Shown here: piece after piece, positions 20,763 to 32,308 of the stretch
How the letters are laid out: each line of letters opens with the position of its first letter
How positions within the stretch are numbered: position 1 is the stretch's first letter
Source: Aureobasidium sp. EXF-3400
Lineage: Eukaryota > Ascomycota > Dothideomycetes > Dothideales > Saccotheciaceae
NCBI GenBank assembly: GCA_024195585.1
Contig: SWBL01000347.1
Span: 1 to 53,501, forward strand
Direction: 5' to 3'
DNA: 53,501 nucleotides
The notes under the pieces: generated by a model
The model's input: only the letters and a program-made list of their open reading frames with translations
Databases searched by the model: none
What the model was told of the DNA's origin: nothing
Position numbers and translations under genes: made by a program

Positions 20763-23694
20763 ATGGAAGCTGCCATTCGCTGGTCTCCTCGGTCGACTCC
20801 TGATGAAGCCCGCTTTCTGCTGGCCGATGTCGCCGGCAATGCTCTCACACTCTATCAGACCCAGTCCTTGAATAGACACGGCATTCAGTATAAGCCTATA
20901 GCTCGCCGTGAGAAAGTTAACAACTTCACTGCTTTCGACTGGTCAAGGACCGATGACTCTCTCGTAGCTCTGGGCCTATCGTCAGGCAATGCTGAGCTAT
21001 ATAGATTTGATGATTCTGCTTCGTCCGATCCTGTTGCTCTCTTCAATATCAAGACACAGCGAAGATGCAACACCATTGCTTTCAACACTCAGAATTTGCT
21101 TGCCGTTGGTCTAGATCGAGTCAGGCATGACAATTGTCTGACTGTCTATGACATTCAATCCAATGAAGCATATTCGAGGTTGTGTGTCTCTGAAGCCGTC
21201 ACAAGTCTTCGTTTCTTTCCCAACCACCCGCAACAGATGCTCGCTGCTGTTTCGCGTCAGACCATTCGTTTGTATGATTTGAGAGGTAAGCTTTGGACTC
21301 CGAGGAAGCAGACCATTTGTCTCCATATATAGGCTAATGTTTTGAACAGACTCGTCAACCACAACTGCAGGATTAGGCAACTGCGGTATCACGAAGCTGG
21401 TCAACAACATTGCTATCGATCCTCTGGACGAGAACTATTTCGCTTCGGGTGGTTCCACAGGTGATCCGTCCGTGACTGTATGGGACAAGCGCTATCTTAC
21501 TCGCTCAAATGGTGCGACGGGCCCCGATGCTCTCAACAATGGAGCAGTCCTTGACCTTCGTCCCGCAACGGACAACAGCCAGACCACTAGCGTCTGGAGC
21601 ATCAGGTATTCCGGCCAGAAAAGAGGTCGCTTCTGTGTCTTGTCTAGCACCGGAGAAGTCAAACTGTACGATACAGCGCAGCACAAAGTGCACTCGAAGT
21701 TACGACCAGCATCGGTGAACTACTACGGGGGCAACCCTTGGACGCATCCTCACTATGTCGCACGCACGCACAGTCTACGAGAACCAGAGAGCAGCCCTCG
21801 CAAGGACAGAACATCAAACAGAGTCATCGCATTTGACTGGATATCCACAGACGATCGAGGCTCTCAAGCCATATTGGCTTTGCATCCGAATCGTGACATC
21901 GATCTGATATATACTCCTAGTCCCAGTCATGTTGGAATTACTGGACGAGGCGACCTATCTATCTGCAACACGGCCTTGTCAGTGTACGAACCGAAAGATC
22001 AATATCCCTCTGTCGCTCAAGAAGTCAGAGCATTGCGAAAAGCTTCTGAGAGTGCGACCTCAAAGCAAGACGAGCAATATACGTCCAAGGTCCCCACTCT
22101 AGCCTCTGGACCAGCTCAACTAGATCATCGTACTCTCAAGTCACTGAATGGATCAAGCAAAGCTGTCACTGCCAGGACCGAGGAGTGGCTGGACGACAGC
22201 ATGAACAAGGTACCTCAGATCGTCCGCAACGAGAGGGTCGTGGATTTGTTGGCTCTATCCAACGTTTCGCGAAGACGTTGTCAAGAAGGCTACCTCTTCG
22301 ACCCTTCACGGAATATTGAGATTGTCGCCGAAGACTCAGCTTTGATCAAGCTATGGGGAACCATCAAAAGATTCGAAGAACTGGCTCGAGACGGTGGTAT
22401 GGCGTCGGATACCCTTGACTTGAGCTATCTTGGCGTGAGCAATATTTGGGAGAGCAAATTGGGCAATGGACCAAACAGGATAACTTCTGCGCATAATGTC
22501 GTGCCAGAACGATTCGAAGACGTGGTACGTAATATACTGGAACGCCACAGTCTACCCGAATTTGTGGGAGTACGAACAGAGAAACCAGAACAACGACAAC
22601 TCTGCCTGGCTTTGTGTGGATGGGACTTCTCTCACGAGCACACGAAGGAGCGGTGCGACTACCTTGTCAAGAAGCAGCGCTATTACGAAGCCGTGGCCAC
22701 TGCCATGTTTAGAGGACGCAGGTCTATCGCTCTGGAGATTCTGCGTGACTTGATTCGAGAACGGACGATACAAAACATTGGACTAGGAGCCTTGATAGCA
22801 TCAGACTCGCTGAATGACGAGCAGCGAGAGATGTGCCGCTGGATGGAAGAAGACGCAACAGATCCATACCTACGCTCCCTACTAATCTACCTGGCCAGCA
22901 ACGACTGGCTTGACGTAGTCCACAAACTCGACGCAGACATCAAGCTCTCAGATCGTGTAGGAATCGCTATCAAACACCTCAGCGACAGCCAAATCTCGAC
23001 CTTCCTATCTCAAACGAGCACTTCTCTGGTCAGCGCCGGAAACGTAGAAGGCATCCTCCTCACAGGCCTATCAGAAAAGTCCATGGAACTCTTCCAATCC
23101 TACATCCGCCGCACCTCTGATCTCCAAACCGCAGTGCTAGCCACTGCCTTCACAAACCCCCTCTACGTCGACGACCCTCGCTGGGAAATGTGGAAAGAGA
23201 CGTATTTTCTGCACATGCAGTCCTGGCGCGCCTTTATCGAACGCACAAAATTTAGCATGCAGCATACTCGCCGTGCCGTCACTAGCAAGGGCAAGAAGCT
23301 CATCCAACCTCCGCCGAGACAACTGGCACTTCGGTGTGCACACTGCCAGCACTCGTTAGCCAAGGAGGACCATGCTGCTAGCAGCACACCTGGCAAGGGA
23401 GGAGCCCAACCAGCACGTATTGCAGGTCCGGCTGCGAGTGCGGGTACAGTGTGTCCGCGCTGCGGTCGCCATCTGCCGCGCTGTTGTCTGTGTATGCAAT
23501 GGCTAGGTACCCCTGAGCCCATGCGGGCAAAAGAAGTCCAGAGTGGTGAGAAGGAGACAGATGTGCTGAGCAAATTCATCACTTTCTGTGCTAGCTGTAC
23601 GCATGGGTTCCATGCTCATCATGCGCGTACTTGGTTTGCCAGGCACGCCATGTGTCCTGTGCCGGATTGTCGATGTCTATGTGGGTTGAAGTGA
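20763..23694 (+). CDS. SEA4: WD-repeat protein Mio / SEA4 (GATOR2/SEACAT subunit), 955 aa
   Basis: Exons are 20763..21285 and 21350..23694, with a 64-base intron (GTAAGC donor, AACAG acceptor). The N-terminal third carries WD40-type repeats (for example NNFTAFDWSRTDDSLVALG, NTIAFNTQNLLAVGLD, NNIAIDPLDENYFASGG, VTVWDKRY). An alpha-solenoid middle follows, and the C-terminal 130 residues form the zinc-ribbon/RING-like module of the SEACAT proteins: CAHCQHSL, CPRCGRHLPRCCLCMQWLG and CASCTHGFHAHHARTWF, ending CPVPDCRCLCGLK. In yeast the SEA complex on the vacuole, and GATOR2 in animals, antagonise GATOR1 and so activate TORC1 when amino acids are plentiful. Length and domain order match Mios/Sea4. 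The start at 20763 (MEAAIRWSPRSTPDEARFLL) is where family similarity begins. Confidence 0.93.
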
Positions 23695-24135
23695 GTGGAC
23701 TTGGGCAAAGATGATAAGGATCTTAGAGATTAGAATTGTGCCTATCATCAAGTACACAAGCACTGTGATAAGCATAAACAGGAAATGCATGAGGGCAAAA
23801 AATTCAGCTCCATTCTTCTCGTTCAATCTACTACATGCGCTCCTCTCTTGCTATGCTAGAACTTGACGACAGAATTCATCTTTTTTTAAGAGAAAAAGAA
23901 AGAGGTGAAAAACTGGCAAAGTGTATCTTCTCGTTGAATGTTCTTCCTTCAGCGAGTCACAAAGCCTTTTGTCTATCCACAGACCTGCTGTATTCGTCGT
24001 TGTTGTGAACCCAAAAGGAAGTTTGGGAAGGGTTGACGAAAGTATTGGCGTTATTGCATGATAGAAGCATGAGATCAGGGGATATCACGCACTCATTGGG
24101 GATTGATGTGTTGAGCATTCGGGATGCGGAATGAC
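23695..24135. other. Convergent intergenic region
   Basis: About 440 bases between the 3' ends of the Mio and EB1 genes, AT-rich with a TTTTTTTAAG run near 23881. No gene seen. Confidence 0.5.
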
Positions 24136-25189
24136 TTAGAAAGTCTCCTCCTCGATCAACTCGCCCTCCTCATCTTCGGCCTCGGCAGGGATTTCGAAGC
24201 CCTCCTGTAACTCATCAGTCAGTTGCCGTCATTGTCTTTGTGAGCATTAGGAAGAAAACCCACCTCAGTCGAGTAGAGAATAGTCTGTATTTGCTTCAGA
24301 AGACCGCCCTCATCCTTCTCGAGCTCGGGCTCAGCCTCCATGGCACCCTGAACGAGCAGTTCGATATCCCGGAGCTTGCTGAAATAGAAGTCGCGCTCAC
24401 GCTCCAGACCCTGAACAGTCTCCTTAAGTGCGTTGTTCTCCTGTGTCAAAGCGGCGGTCTGAGCACCACCTGCGCCTCCCAGAGGAGTACGTGTTCTGGC
24501 GCCAGAGGTTGCAGCGACTGCGGGTGCGCGCCTTGTAGTAGATGCTCTGGGTGTGGGTGCGGGAGCCGAGCCGACAGCTTGACCTTTTCTGCGAGCCAGA
24601 GCATCATAGTCACCGCCTATAGTTGCGAAAGATCAGTATATGTTCGGGGGTGTGTGCATAGAGAAAAAAGGCAGGCGTACCAGGGTAGTGCTGGTCCCAG
24701 AAGCGCTTTGTCCATTGCAGGAACTCCAGGTTGTCCTGCATCTTGCATTTGACTAGCATCTCGACGGGGATGGGACGGTCGATGTGGTGCTTGCGGAAGG
24801 CATTGCTGAGAATCTTGAAGTTGTCCAGGTAGGCATAATCGGCGCTTGCGTTAAACTTGACACGAGACATGGGCAAGTCGACTGGCGAGTGGATGGTCAG
24901 CTAAGTCAGAGAGAGGGAGAGTTATGGCAGGAATGCGTACGGAAGATGCTGTCATAGATTGCGCAGAAGGGCGCACTGGAAGGTTGGTTAGCATGGACAG
25001 ATACAAGAGAGAGATAGATGTTGGGCATACCCAGTACCGCATTGCTCGACACGAGTGAGGTTGAGCGAGCAGAGGCTGTTGAGCCATTGCAGGAGTTCTT
25101 GTCTGCAGCAGTGAGCCAAGTTAGCCGTGGGATGCACCTCCCCTGATATGCGCCGGCTGGCGCAGATGCACATGCCTTGATTCACCCAT
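24136..25189 (-). CDS. EB1-family microtubule plus-end protein (Mal3/Bim1), 247 aa
   Basis: Six exons: 25176..25189, 25031..25102, 24941..24975, 24681..24881, 24264..24616 and 24136..24204. The N-terminal calponin-homology domain is unmistakable (MGESRQELLQWLNSL, VEQCGTGAPFC, DLPMSRVKFNASADYAYLDN, then CKMQDNLEFLQWTKRFWDQH). A basic Pro/Thr-rich linker (about 110-165) leads into the dimerising EBH coiled coil (TQENNALKETVQGLERERDF, then FSKLRDIELLVQG). The acidic tail ends EEETF, similar to the EEY/F end bound by CAP-Gly domains. EB1 proteins track growing microtubule ends and recruit other factors. The first intron (25103..25175) has a GC donor: only AAG|GCATGT to CTGCAG|A keeps the frame into the CH domain. 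Introns are 55-73 bases. The very short exons explain why simple ORF calling misses the N-terminus. Confidence 0.93.
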
Positions 25190-25944
25190 GTTGGACTTTG
25201 CGTGCTTGCTCTTTTGTAAATGCTTGTCTGGTTGTACGGGAGATGGCGGCAGTAGAACGAGAGTGGGAGGCGAAGGAGGTTACAAGGTTGCGAGATTGTA
25301 TGCGGATAAAGACAGGAAATGTCAATCTTCAAAGTGTCCAACTAGCACAGGCCGGGTGTTTGGTTTCTGACGCCGAAAACATAAGCCCAAAACAACCCGC
25401 CCCGCTTCATGACCGGGCGCCAAGCCAACATCATTTCACTATATCAACTCCCGTCTGCATGTGAACATGCCATCAGACCGTCTGCCTTATCTGCCAATCA
25501 CACTCATCAAGCCTCTTCGACACAATCATACAACAGCTATATCTTCCAGAAAGTCAAACACATGTCTCTTGAACACTTCGAATAAGGCAACATGTGACAA
25601 TTCAGAAATGCAAGGCTTTTGATATTCTGCAGTAGTTCCATGTTTGCCTATGCCATGATGGTGTCCAGCTTTCTTTGCTAGACTACAAATTCCTTCTTCC
25701 TCAAGCGCCCTGAACGCCTGAGCTAAAGTCTGATAGCATTGTTCCATCTTTGCCTTTCCATGGACTCTGGTCGTTGACGTTGGAGAGGCAGCCTGCGGTT
25801 GTTGCAACACAATCCAGTGAGGGTAGTCAGCTGGCCAGGCATTTCGCATGCTCAGTGCAGCAGCTCATCGTCGTGAACAGCCCTGCCGAGTCCAAGGCTT
25901 CGTCTGTCCTTATGCGTCGTGTTTCTTGTTCGGGACCCTCTCTC
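25190..25944. other. Intergenic, EB1 promoter side
   Basis: About 750 bases between the EB1 start and the end of SmF. It contains one open frame (25526..25849, minus) listed separately; otherwise nothing recognisable. Confidence 0.4.
25526..25849 (-). CDS. Possible small hypothetical protein, 107 aa
   Basis: An ATG-initiated frame of balanced composition on the same strand as its neighbours, for example AFRALEEEGICSLAKKAGHH and LFEVFKRHVFDFLEDIAVV. No family is recognised and no splice sites extend it. It could be chance or the EB1 5' region. It is listed because it is the only protein-like frame in this gap; confidence is low. Confidence 0.25.
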   Translation of the reverse strand: MRNAWPADYPHWIVLQQPQAASPTSTTRVHGKAKMEQCYQTLAQAFRALEEEGICSLAKKAGHHHGIGKHGTTAEYQKPCISELSHVALFEVFKRHVFDFLEDIAVV

Positions 25945-26348
25945 TCAACTCATCTCCACATCCTCCTTCTTTGATTTGTTATTCGCCGAGATCCAGAGAA
26001 CGTTGTTGCATCTGATGAGCACCTGACCAAGACTGCCGCCAGACTTTCCATCAATCCATTCCTCGGCGTTGGAAAGCTGAATGTTCATGTACGAGTCGAC
26101 CGAGACGAGCAGACCAGTGTACTCTTGGCCCCACTTCAGGCGGATGCGAACCTCGTCATTGACACTGCGAAACGACCGTGTTAGCTTGGTTGGCGCAGAG
26201 AAGAATAGCGAGCGCGAAGAGAATCAAGGCGGTAGTGGGTAGACGAACAGTGACTGCAGCATAGGCCGCGGGTTCAAGGGCACGAACTGCAGGTAAGTTA
26301 GCATATGGCTCTGCAAATATTACGCGACACGACTCTACTCACACTCAT
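25945..26348 (-). CDS. SMX3: Small nuclear ribonucleoprotein F (SmF), 87 aa
   Basis: Core spliceosomal Sm-ring protein. Exons are 26343..26348 (six bases, ATGAGT), 26249..26286 and 25945..26164. The spliced protein starts [15 protein letters not shown] and continues with Sm1 ([36 protein letters not shown]) and Sm2 ([13 protein letters not shown]), then an acidic tail. The F-type features are the FVPLNPRP start and RCNNVLW; length is close to human SmF (86). Intron 2 has a GTTCGT donor; intron 1 has a good TGCTAAC branch site. The two-codon first exon and the 38-base second exon are needed to complete the conserved N-terminus. Confidence 0.95.
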
Positions 26349-26964
26349 GATAATTGTGGAATGTGGTTGGCTTGTGATGATATACGCAATATCAATGTCG
26401 CGCTTTCAGATGGTCAAGCTGCGCTCAGGCTGTCGCGAGCTTGGCCCTCCTTCAGCCCACGGCGAATCCCGCTGCAAGGTACGACTTCATCTGCTCGCTC
26501 ACTCAACTGCAAGTCTGCCATCGATCCATGATCTAGCTTTCAAACATCGAGTAGCAACGCGACTGTGGGTGAATTACTTTTCCACCAGTCGCCTGATACA
26601 ATGAGGATTTTGGAAGTGGATCTCAGTAGGAATGCAACAAGAAAATATAATCCCGACCAAGAGGAACAGACTAGACTACAGAAAAGCACATAGACACGTC
26701 AAAAAGCTTGCAACACATCGAATATGATGGAACAAGAAGATGTTAACTTTCAAAAATTGCAATTTTGCTTCGCACGGTAGACGACTTAGTTGTTGATGAC
26801 AGTAGTACATGCGTGACGTTCAGCACGCTTGGAGCAAGGGCATATGATTCCACCACAGAGATTCATTGACCGTTCCCCTTTCCAGATCCTTGCCATGACT
26901 GCTTTTATGTGTTGTGGGCCGATATGCAGCAACGGCCTTGCTCTCTTCATGGGGTTGAGCTGAT
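26349..26964. other. Intergenic: SmF promoter side
   Basis: About 620 bases upstream of SmF and downstream of the Stm1/SERBP1-like gene. No gene or repeat recognised. Confidence 0.5.
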
Positions 26965-28327
26965 TTAAGCACCAAGGCTAGGGAAGTCCGAGGAGCTGGT
27001 GACGTTGACGGGGGCAGCACGGGGAGCACGAGGAGCGCTGTCACGGGGGGCACCACCTCTAGGGGCACCGCCACGAGGACCGCCACGGCCGCCGCGAGGG
27101 CCGCCACGAGGACGGTCACCACCGCGTCCACCACGACCACCGCGGAATCCAGAGTCCTGAGACTGGGACTGCTCCTCCTTCCAGGCCTGGTCGATGTCGA
27201 GGATGTTCTTGTCCTTGCGCTCCTTCTGCTTCTTGGCCTTGGCGGCAGAGGGGGCGACGTAGTTCTCGTTGGCGTCACGCTCGAAGGCCTTGCCCTCGGG
27301 GAACTTCTTGGAGGCACCCTCGTTGGGCTTGCGGGCCTCGAAGTTGCCGGCAAGAGCAGCCTTCTTCTCAAGCTGCTCGGCAAGGTACTGCTCGTAGGAC
27401 TTGACGTTGTCCTCCTCGGCAGGGGTCTCGGGCTCAGCGACGGTGGCGTCGGCGACGATACCCTCCTTGGCCTCCTCGGCCTTGGCGTCAGCAACAGCGG
27501 CCTTCTCGTCGTTCAACTCGGCATCACCAGTCTCGTGGCCCCAGGCAGCACCGGCCTGCTTGGTGTGGTCCTGAATGTATTGTCAGAGCCAGGTTATATG
27601 CATAGCCAGTCCAAACTCACGTTGTTACCGGCGTGTCCAGTGCGGTCGTGCTTGTCGTCACGGGCAGTGCGGGTGCCTCTAACACCACCACGGCCACCGC
27701 GGGGTCCACGGCCTCTGCCACCAATGTCACGGTGCTCGTTGACGTCTCTGGTGCGGTTGGGGTGGCGGTCCTGGCGGACACCGTCATCGGTAGGCTTGGC
27801 TCTGTTGTTCAGAGCACCTGCGCCCTTATCACGGAAAGCTGCAGCGAAATAGTGTCAGTGGGTGAGGTTGTAGGCGAGGTTTCGGCGGGCATGTTTTACC
27901 CTGCTCAGAGCCAGTGAAGACAGCGTGACGTCCACCGCGGCCACCGGCAGCGGGTCTGGGAGTGTCGGCAGAGGGACCCTCGGCACCAGCGTTGCGCTTG
28001 CCGGCGCGCTGAATGGGCTTGTCGATGATCTTGGTAGGAGGTTCAGGCTCTCTGTTGGGGTCGAGCTCCGGGTCGTTGCCTGGTTAAGTTCGTGGTTAGA
28101 AGGCTCGTCAGGTGACCATGTTGCGATTTTGCGATACCCAGAAGCTCGTAAAGGTTCTACAAGCAAGAATTGGGTCAGCATGAGTGCATTGCGATGAGAA
28201 TTACGAAAAAGGCGTGTGTCGAGCTCTGGCGAGCTGCAATCGATTTCTGGCGCGATGGACGACTTGCGCGCAAATCGCGGATCGAGGATTGTAAAGGCAG
28301 ACGTACCTTGCTTGCCACAGAAGCCAT
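26965..28327 (-). CDS. Stm1/SERBP1-like ribosome- and mRNA-binding RGG protein, 347 aa
   Basis: Five exons: 28307..28327, 28138..28156, 27900..28079, 27621..27838 and 26965..27570; introns of 150, 58, 61 and 50 bases. The protein starts MASVASKNLYELLGNDPELD, the Stm1-type N-terminus. It has two RGG/GRG-rich blocks, about residues 48-130 (GGRGRGPRGGRGGVRG) and about 290-325 (GGRGGDRPRGGPRGGRGG). Between them lies the conserved HABP4/SERBP1 core SYEQYLAEQLEKKAAL. It ends in TSSSDFPSLGA, a feature shared with SERBP1-type proteins. In yeast Stm1 clamps idle 80S ribosomes, and SERBP1 does so in animals, protecting them in starvation; the fission yeast relative is Oga1. Exons 1 and 2 are only 21 and 19 bases. 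Codon use is strongly biased, as expected for a highly expressed gene. Confidence 0.9.
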
Positions 28328-29451
28328 TTTTTTGTCTTGATCTGTCTCTGTGTGGTGAGCGATATCAGACTCTCCCCGTCGCTGAGAGCTCAATTGCAGC
28401 ACTCGCAAAGTCGATTTGATGGTCTGTGCACGCGCTTTTCGTCGTTCTCTCTACGAATGTGGATGGCACAACTTCGGGAGCTCACGAGCTCGGCTGAGCC
28501 CTCATCATGACTTCAGAGTTGTGACGACTCACTCTGATCTGCCATCACTCGCGTCTTCTTGCACTGTTCCTGCACACATTCCATAATTGACATGTGATCT
28601 TGACATCTACTCTAGACATATCCAGGCAATTTTGCATCGGTTACTGCTCTTGCGGACTCAAGGTCGGGTTACTCGTACAAGGACTCATATCGAATCCTCG
28701 ACCCCGCGGTCGCCTGTCTCACTACATATCGAGCCCCTCTATTCAGTCCAGACATCAATTGATCCAGACAGTCAGCTCGACTCCATTTCGCCATTTGCTA
28801 TAGCCTATCTGTGTGCCAAAGACACACTCTTACCAGTGTACTCATCCCACGACGAGATGTAGTAATTGCATAAGCTATAGTAATGCACAGTCATTCTCCA
28901 GGTTGAAGTGTAACCACTGAGACAGTCTAGAGTATGTACTTTCTTAGAACACCACTTCCTGTCTCAATCGGTTGTGCGTTTCTGTAGCTACATGGTGACG
29001 GTGCAAGCACACGGGGAGACGAAGTATGCATATACTCATAGCTCAGTATTGCAATGACTTGATTATTGGTTACAGTAGTCATGATCGTATGTACCAGAGC
29101 ATTTCCACAGCCGACCAGTCGCTAGCAGCGATAAGAACAATGGTGATGCTAAGCAGAGTCGTGATTTTGCCCAGCTGCAGCTTCTTTGCGCCCAAACACC
29201 TTTGCTATGCCGCAGTAACAAGAAATTAAGCACCACCACTCGAAACAACAACTTTTTTGTGTGAACATTTATGTTCATCCTTCCCATATTTCATACACCA
29301 TAACTTTTCTTTTTCGTGATCATACGCGACGCATCGCATAACGACCTGAGAGCAATAAGGTCACCCAGAAACCCACCAGCCAGAATAGAAGCACCCTCAA
29401 GTCCTAAAGTACATCATCCCGTAACCTCCTTTGTCTGAACAGCACAGCATT
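28328..29451. other. Intergenic, 1.1 kb
   Basis: Upstream of the Stm1-like gene and downstream of the bZIP gene. Short frames on the plus strand (for example 28587..28862) are not protein-like. Nothing else recognised. Confidence 0.45.
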
Positions 29452-30962
29452 CTACCTCTGTGGTGGGTGTTGGAAGCCATAGTCCGTCGAGAAATGCATG
29501 CTTGCTGACAAGCCAAACGGATCCGCATCAAGCATTGGGTCGTAGGGGTCGAAGATTTGGTTCATCCCCGGGATCTGTCCCTCTCCTGGATGGGCTCGCT
29601 CGTGATCTTGATTGCTGCTCTTGGCAGGCCCGTGGTGTTCGGCGTGTTGCGCAGCGTGTTGTCCCTGGTAGGGGTTCGAGGAAGGGAATTGCGGTGGCTC
29701 GGCGGCTTGGACGGGAGTTTGTTCGTTCGCTTCGGATTCGGTTTCGAGCATCGACGAGGATGTTGGTTGCGCGTCGTACTCCTGATCTGTACTCACGAGA
29801 TTAACCTAGGACGACAAAGTTCTATCGAGCATGCCCGAAAGAGGGATCGGGACCACTTGCCCAGCTGTTCAATATGTTTCTGGAAAGGCGATGGATAAAA
29901 TGCCGATGCGTTGCCTGCTACTCCATTGGTCGATTCGGACATGCTAGATACTCCGTTGGGGGCCGAGAAGGCAGGGCCCCGGTGCTGAGGTGGGTGCTGC
30001 ATAACATAGCGAGAACGAGGCGGTTGACCCACACCATATTGTTGCTGTTGACCTCCAGTGATTACTGATGCTGGTGGGGTCATAGCTCCAGGTTGCATAG
30101 CAGCTGGTGATTGAGTAGACAAGGCTGTGGGTGAGGACGCATGTGATGACGGAGTGGGATGACCTTGAGGGGAACGAGCAGAAAAGGAAAGATCTGGTTG
30201 CGCTGCCGCGCCAGGTCCAATCCGTGGAGGATAGACCTGACCGGAACGTCTTGCATGCTGTCGGTTCAGTGCTGTGCGTTGCAGAGGAGCAGCTGCCATT
30301 GACGACGGTGCATGATGAGGGATATACGAGTGTCCGAGAGCAGGACTGCCCGTCTTCATCTGCAACTCGGCCTGCACATCAATGCCTGGACAAGGTCAGC
30401 TGGATCGACGACAGGATGGGGGACCGGTGGTGGTCCAGGTAAGTAACAACGAACCCTTCTCCAACAAGATTCTCTCAAGAAGCGAATTCTTGTAACGGAG
30501 CATGAGACATTCATCAGCCGCACTACGGTGACTTTGCTGCAAAGTCTGCAGTGTCTCTTCGTGGTGCTTGATGGTGGTCTCGAGTTGCTTGATGTATTCG
30601 GTGCGCCTCTCTCGGAATGCAGCCTGAGCTTGCCTATTCCTTTGCTTGCGCTCCTCAGATGTGGCATATATCTTTGGCTGGGTTAGCAAGGCCATGACGT
30701 GTGACGGTTACAAGATGCTACGAGTCTATCTCCAACAAACGTGTGAGATGAGATATGGGAATGTGTCACGACGTACGGGTTTGCGGCCTCCTTTGCGCTT
30801 CTGCGGCTGGGCCTGGTCTTGTACTATCTCAGTGGTGGAAGGCTCGGGAGTCGACTCGAGCGAGCTCGGCGTGGCCTCTTGTCCGGCATCGCCATTGTCT
30901 CTGATAGCGCTGGCTACGTCGGAAGCAGCCATTTGTGTGGTGCTGTAGTTGTTATCTCCCAT
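29452..30962 (-). CDS. Yap/AP-1-type bZIP transcription factor, 422 aa
   Basis: Four exons: 30777..30962, 30455..30677, 29861..30385 and 29452..29786. The basic region (about residues 68-92) reads ERKQRNRQAQAAFRERRTEY; the N-x-x-A-Q-x-A-F-R pattern is that of fungal Yap/Pap1-type factors, not the ATF/CREB or Gcn4 type. A leucine-zipper-like helix follows (about 93-135). The long C-terminal part is Pro/Gln/Ser-rich and ends in an acidic, aromatic stretch (FDPYDPMLDADPFGLSASM) that could be an activation domain. I see no Cys-rich redox domain of the Yap1 kind, so an oxidative-stress sensor role is not supported. The third intron (29787..29860) uses a GC donor (CTGG|GCAAGT); this junction alone joins the two long conserved-looking frames in phase. 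The second intron has a GTTCGT donor. Target genes are unknown. Confidence 0.85.
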
Positions 30963-32308
30963 CTGCAGGTACCCCTCTGGCCGAGCTGGAGATACCCCTC
31001 AGATAGCGCAGGCGGGATGCGGAGATAGCAGTGCAATAGGTCGAAAGGCGGGGAGACGTAAAAATGCGTGTCAAGGATTGCTAATCGTGGGAGATAAGCT
31101 TGCAAGGCATGTGCAAAAAGTGAGCGACAATTGGTGAGGTAAGTAGTTGGGTAATGGAAACGGCAGGTGGTAAGAGGGAATTAAGCAAGCCCATAGAATA
31201 AGAAAATTCTGTCAGTCTCCGCACTTGCGACTTGCGCTCGTCTGGCACGCGTCATGAGCTGAGGAGTGAACGGTCGCCCGGCTCCGAGTCCTCTCTGCGC
31301 CCTGTCACCTTAGAAGCAGGTGATGAGAAGGAGCGGCCCACGGTCTCTTGTCGGCGCTGTCCGGGCTCGAAGGGGGAGCTGGCAGCCACTTCAGCGGCCA
31401 TGTGGCATCGCAAAAGTCCCACGATTGGGAGCTGCTTCAAAAGCCGCCGGGTTCCCCTCTCTCGCGCACGCCTTTTTTCCAGCGAAGAAGCGATCTGAGG
31501 TTGCATCGACCTGCAGAGCATCGGAAAAAGCTGCTTCTTTGAGACTAGTCGATCCGACGCATCTTCTAGGGTAGCTTGGCGACAACTTTAAATCTCCGCG
31601 GAATTGAGACACTACTCGCACACCGGTGCTCCTCCCACTGTCTTTCCTGTCTCAAGGACATTGATCACGAAGTTTGAAACAAGGCCACCATCATTTCTGA
31701 CAGCACATCGCATGATGAGAATAGCCAGAAACAATCTACGATATCAAGTGCAACGATGGGTGTGAGGTTTGTCAAGTCGTCAGGTTACTGGTTTCCAACC
31801 ACATGACCTTGCGGAATTGGCAATCTGACGAAATTAAACATCACCGACCACCAACTTATTGGATAGTTCGCGAGTGCCATAAACTGTCGCGGAAGTATCT
31901 GGGCTGAGGACACAGTAGAGATTCGCTGCATGAACTAGTGTTACTTCGTAGTTGCCTCTCAAGACAGGAAATTGGAGAACGAGAACGTGAAGTGTCATAG
32001 TTCGCTGAATGCAAGCAGCCGCCAAAATCATGGCACGAGCAACCACGACGATGAGTTCGCTCCTTCCACCATCATCGTAAGTGATGAAGCCAAGGCTACA
32101 TTCTTGCCATCGGCTTTCGATGACTACCATCTCCTTTGAATGCATATTCAGTGGTGCCAACCATTTCCAGCATCTCGCCGCAGGCCTTTCGTTTGAGCAT
32201 CTTCAAAACACTGCAGCTTCTTCTCTATACTCTTTTCTCATACCGACATCATAGAAACAACGGGTCTCTTATCTTACTCGTCTTCCTTGAGCGCACTTGA
32301 ATCTTGTA
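30963..32308. other. Divergent intergenic region, 1.35 kb
   Basis: Promoter region between the bZIP gene (minus) and the arrestin-like gene (plus). An open frame at 31834..32160 (minus) has no family resemblance and is not called. No repeat or RNA gene seen. Confidence 0.45.

Noticed and set aside
19695..21332. A 545-codon plus-strand open frame in phase with the Mio start and antisense to the ING gene
   Set aside because: The part upstream of 20763 is the reverse of a Pro/Ala-rich coding region, shows no family similarity, and ends the resemblance to Mio exactly at the 20763 ATG. Long antisense frames are expected opposite such codon use.
7486..23694. Possible functional cluster of ribosome-related genes (RLP24, Stb3 and neighbours)
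   Set aside because: These are conserved housekeeping genes with separate promoters; co-location is not evidence of a joint system.
31834..32160. 108-codon minus-strand frame upstream of the arrestin-like gene
   Set aside because: No recognisable family and it lies in the promoter region; kept as intergenic.
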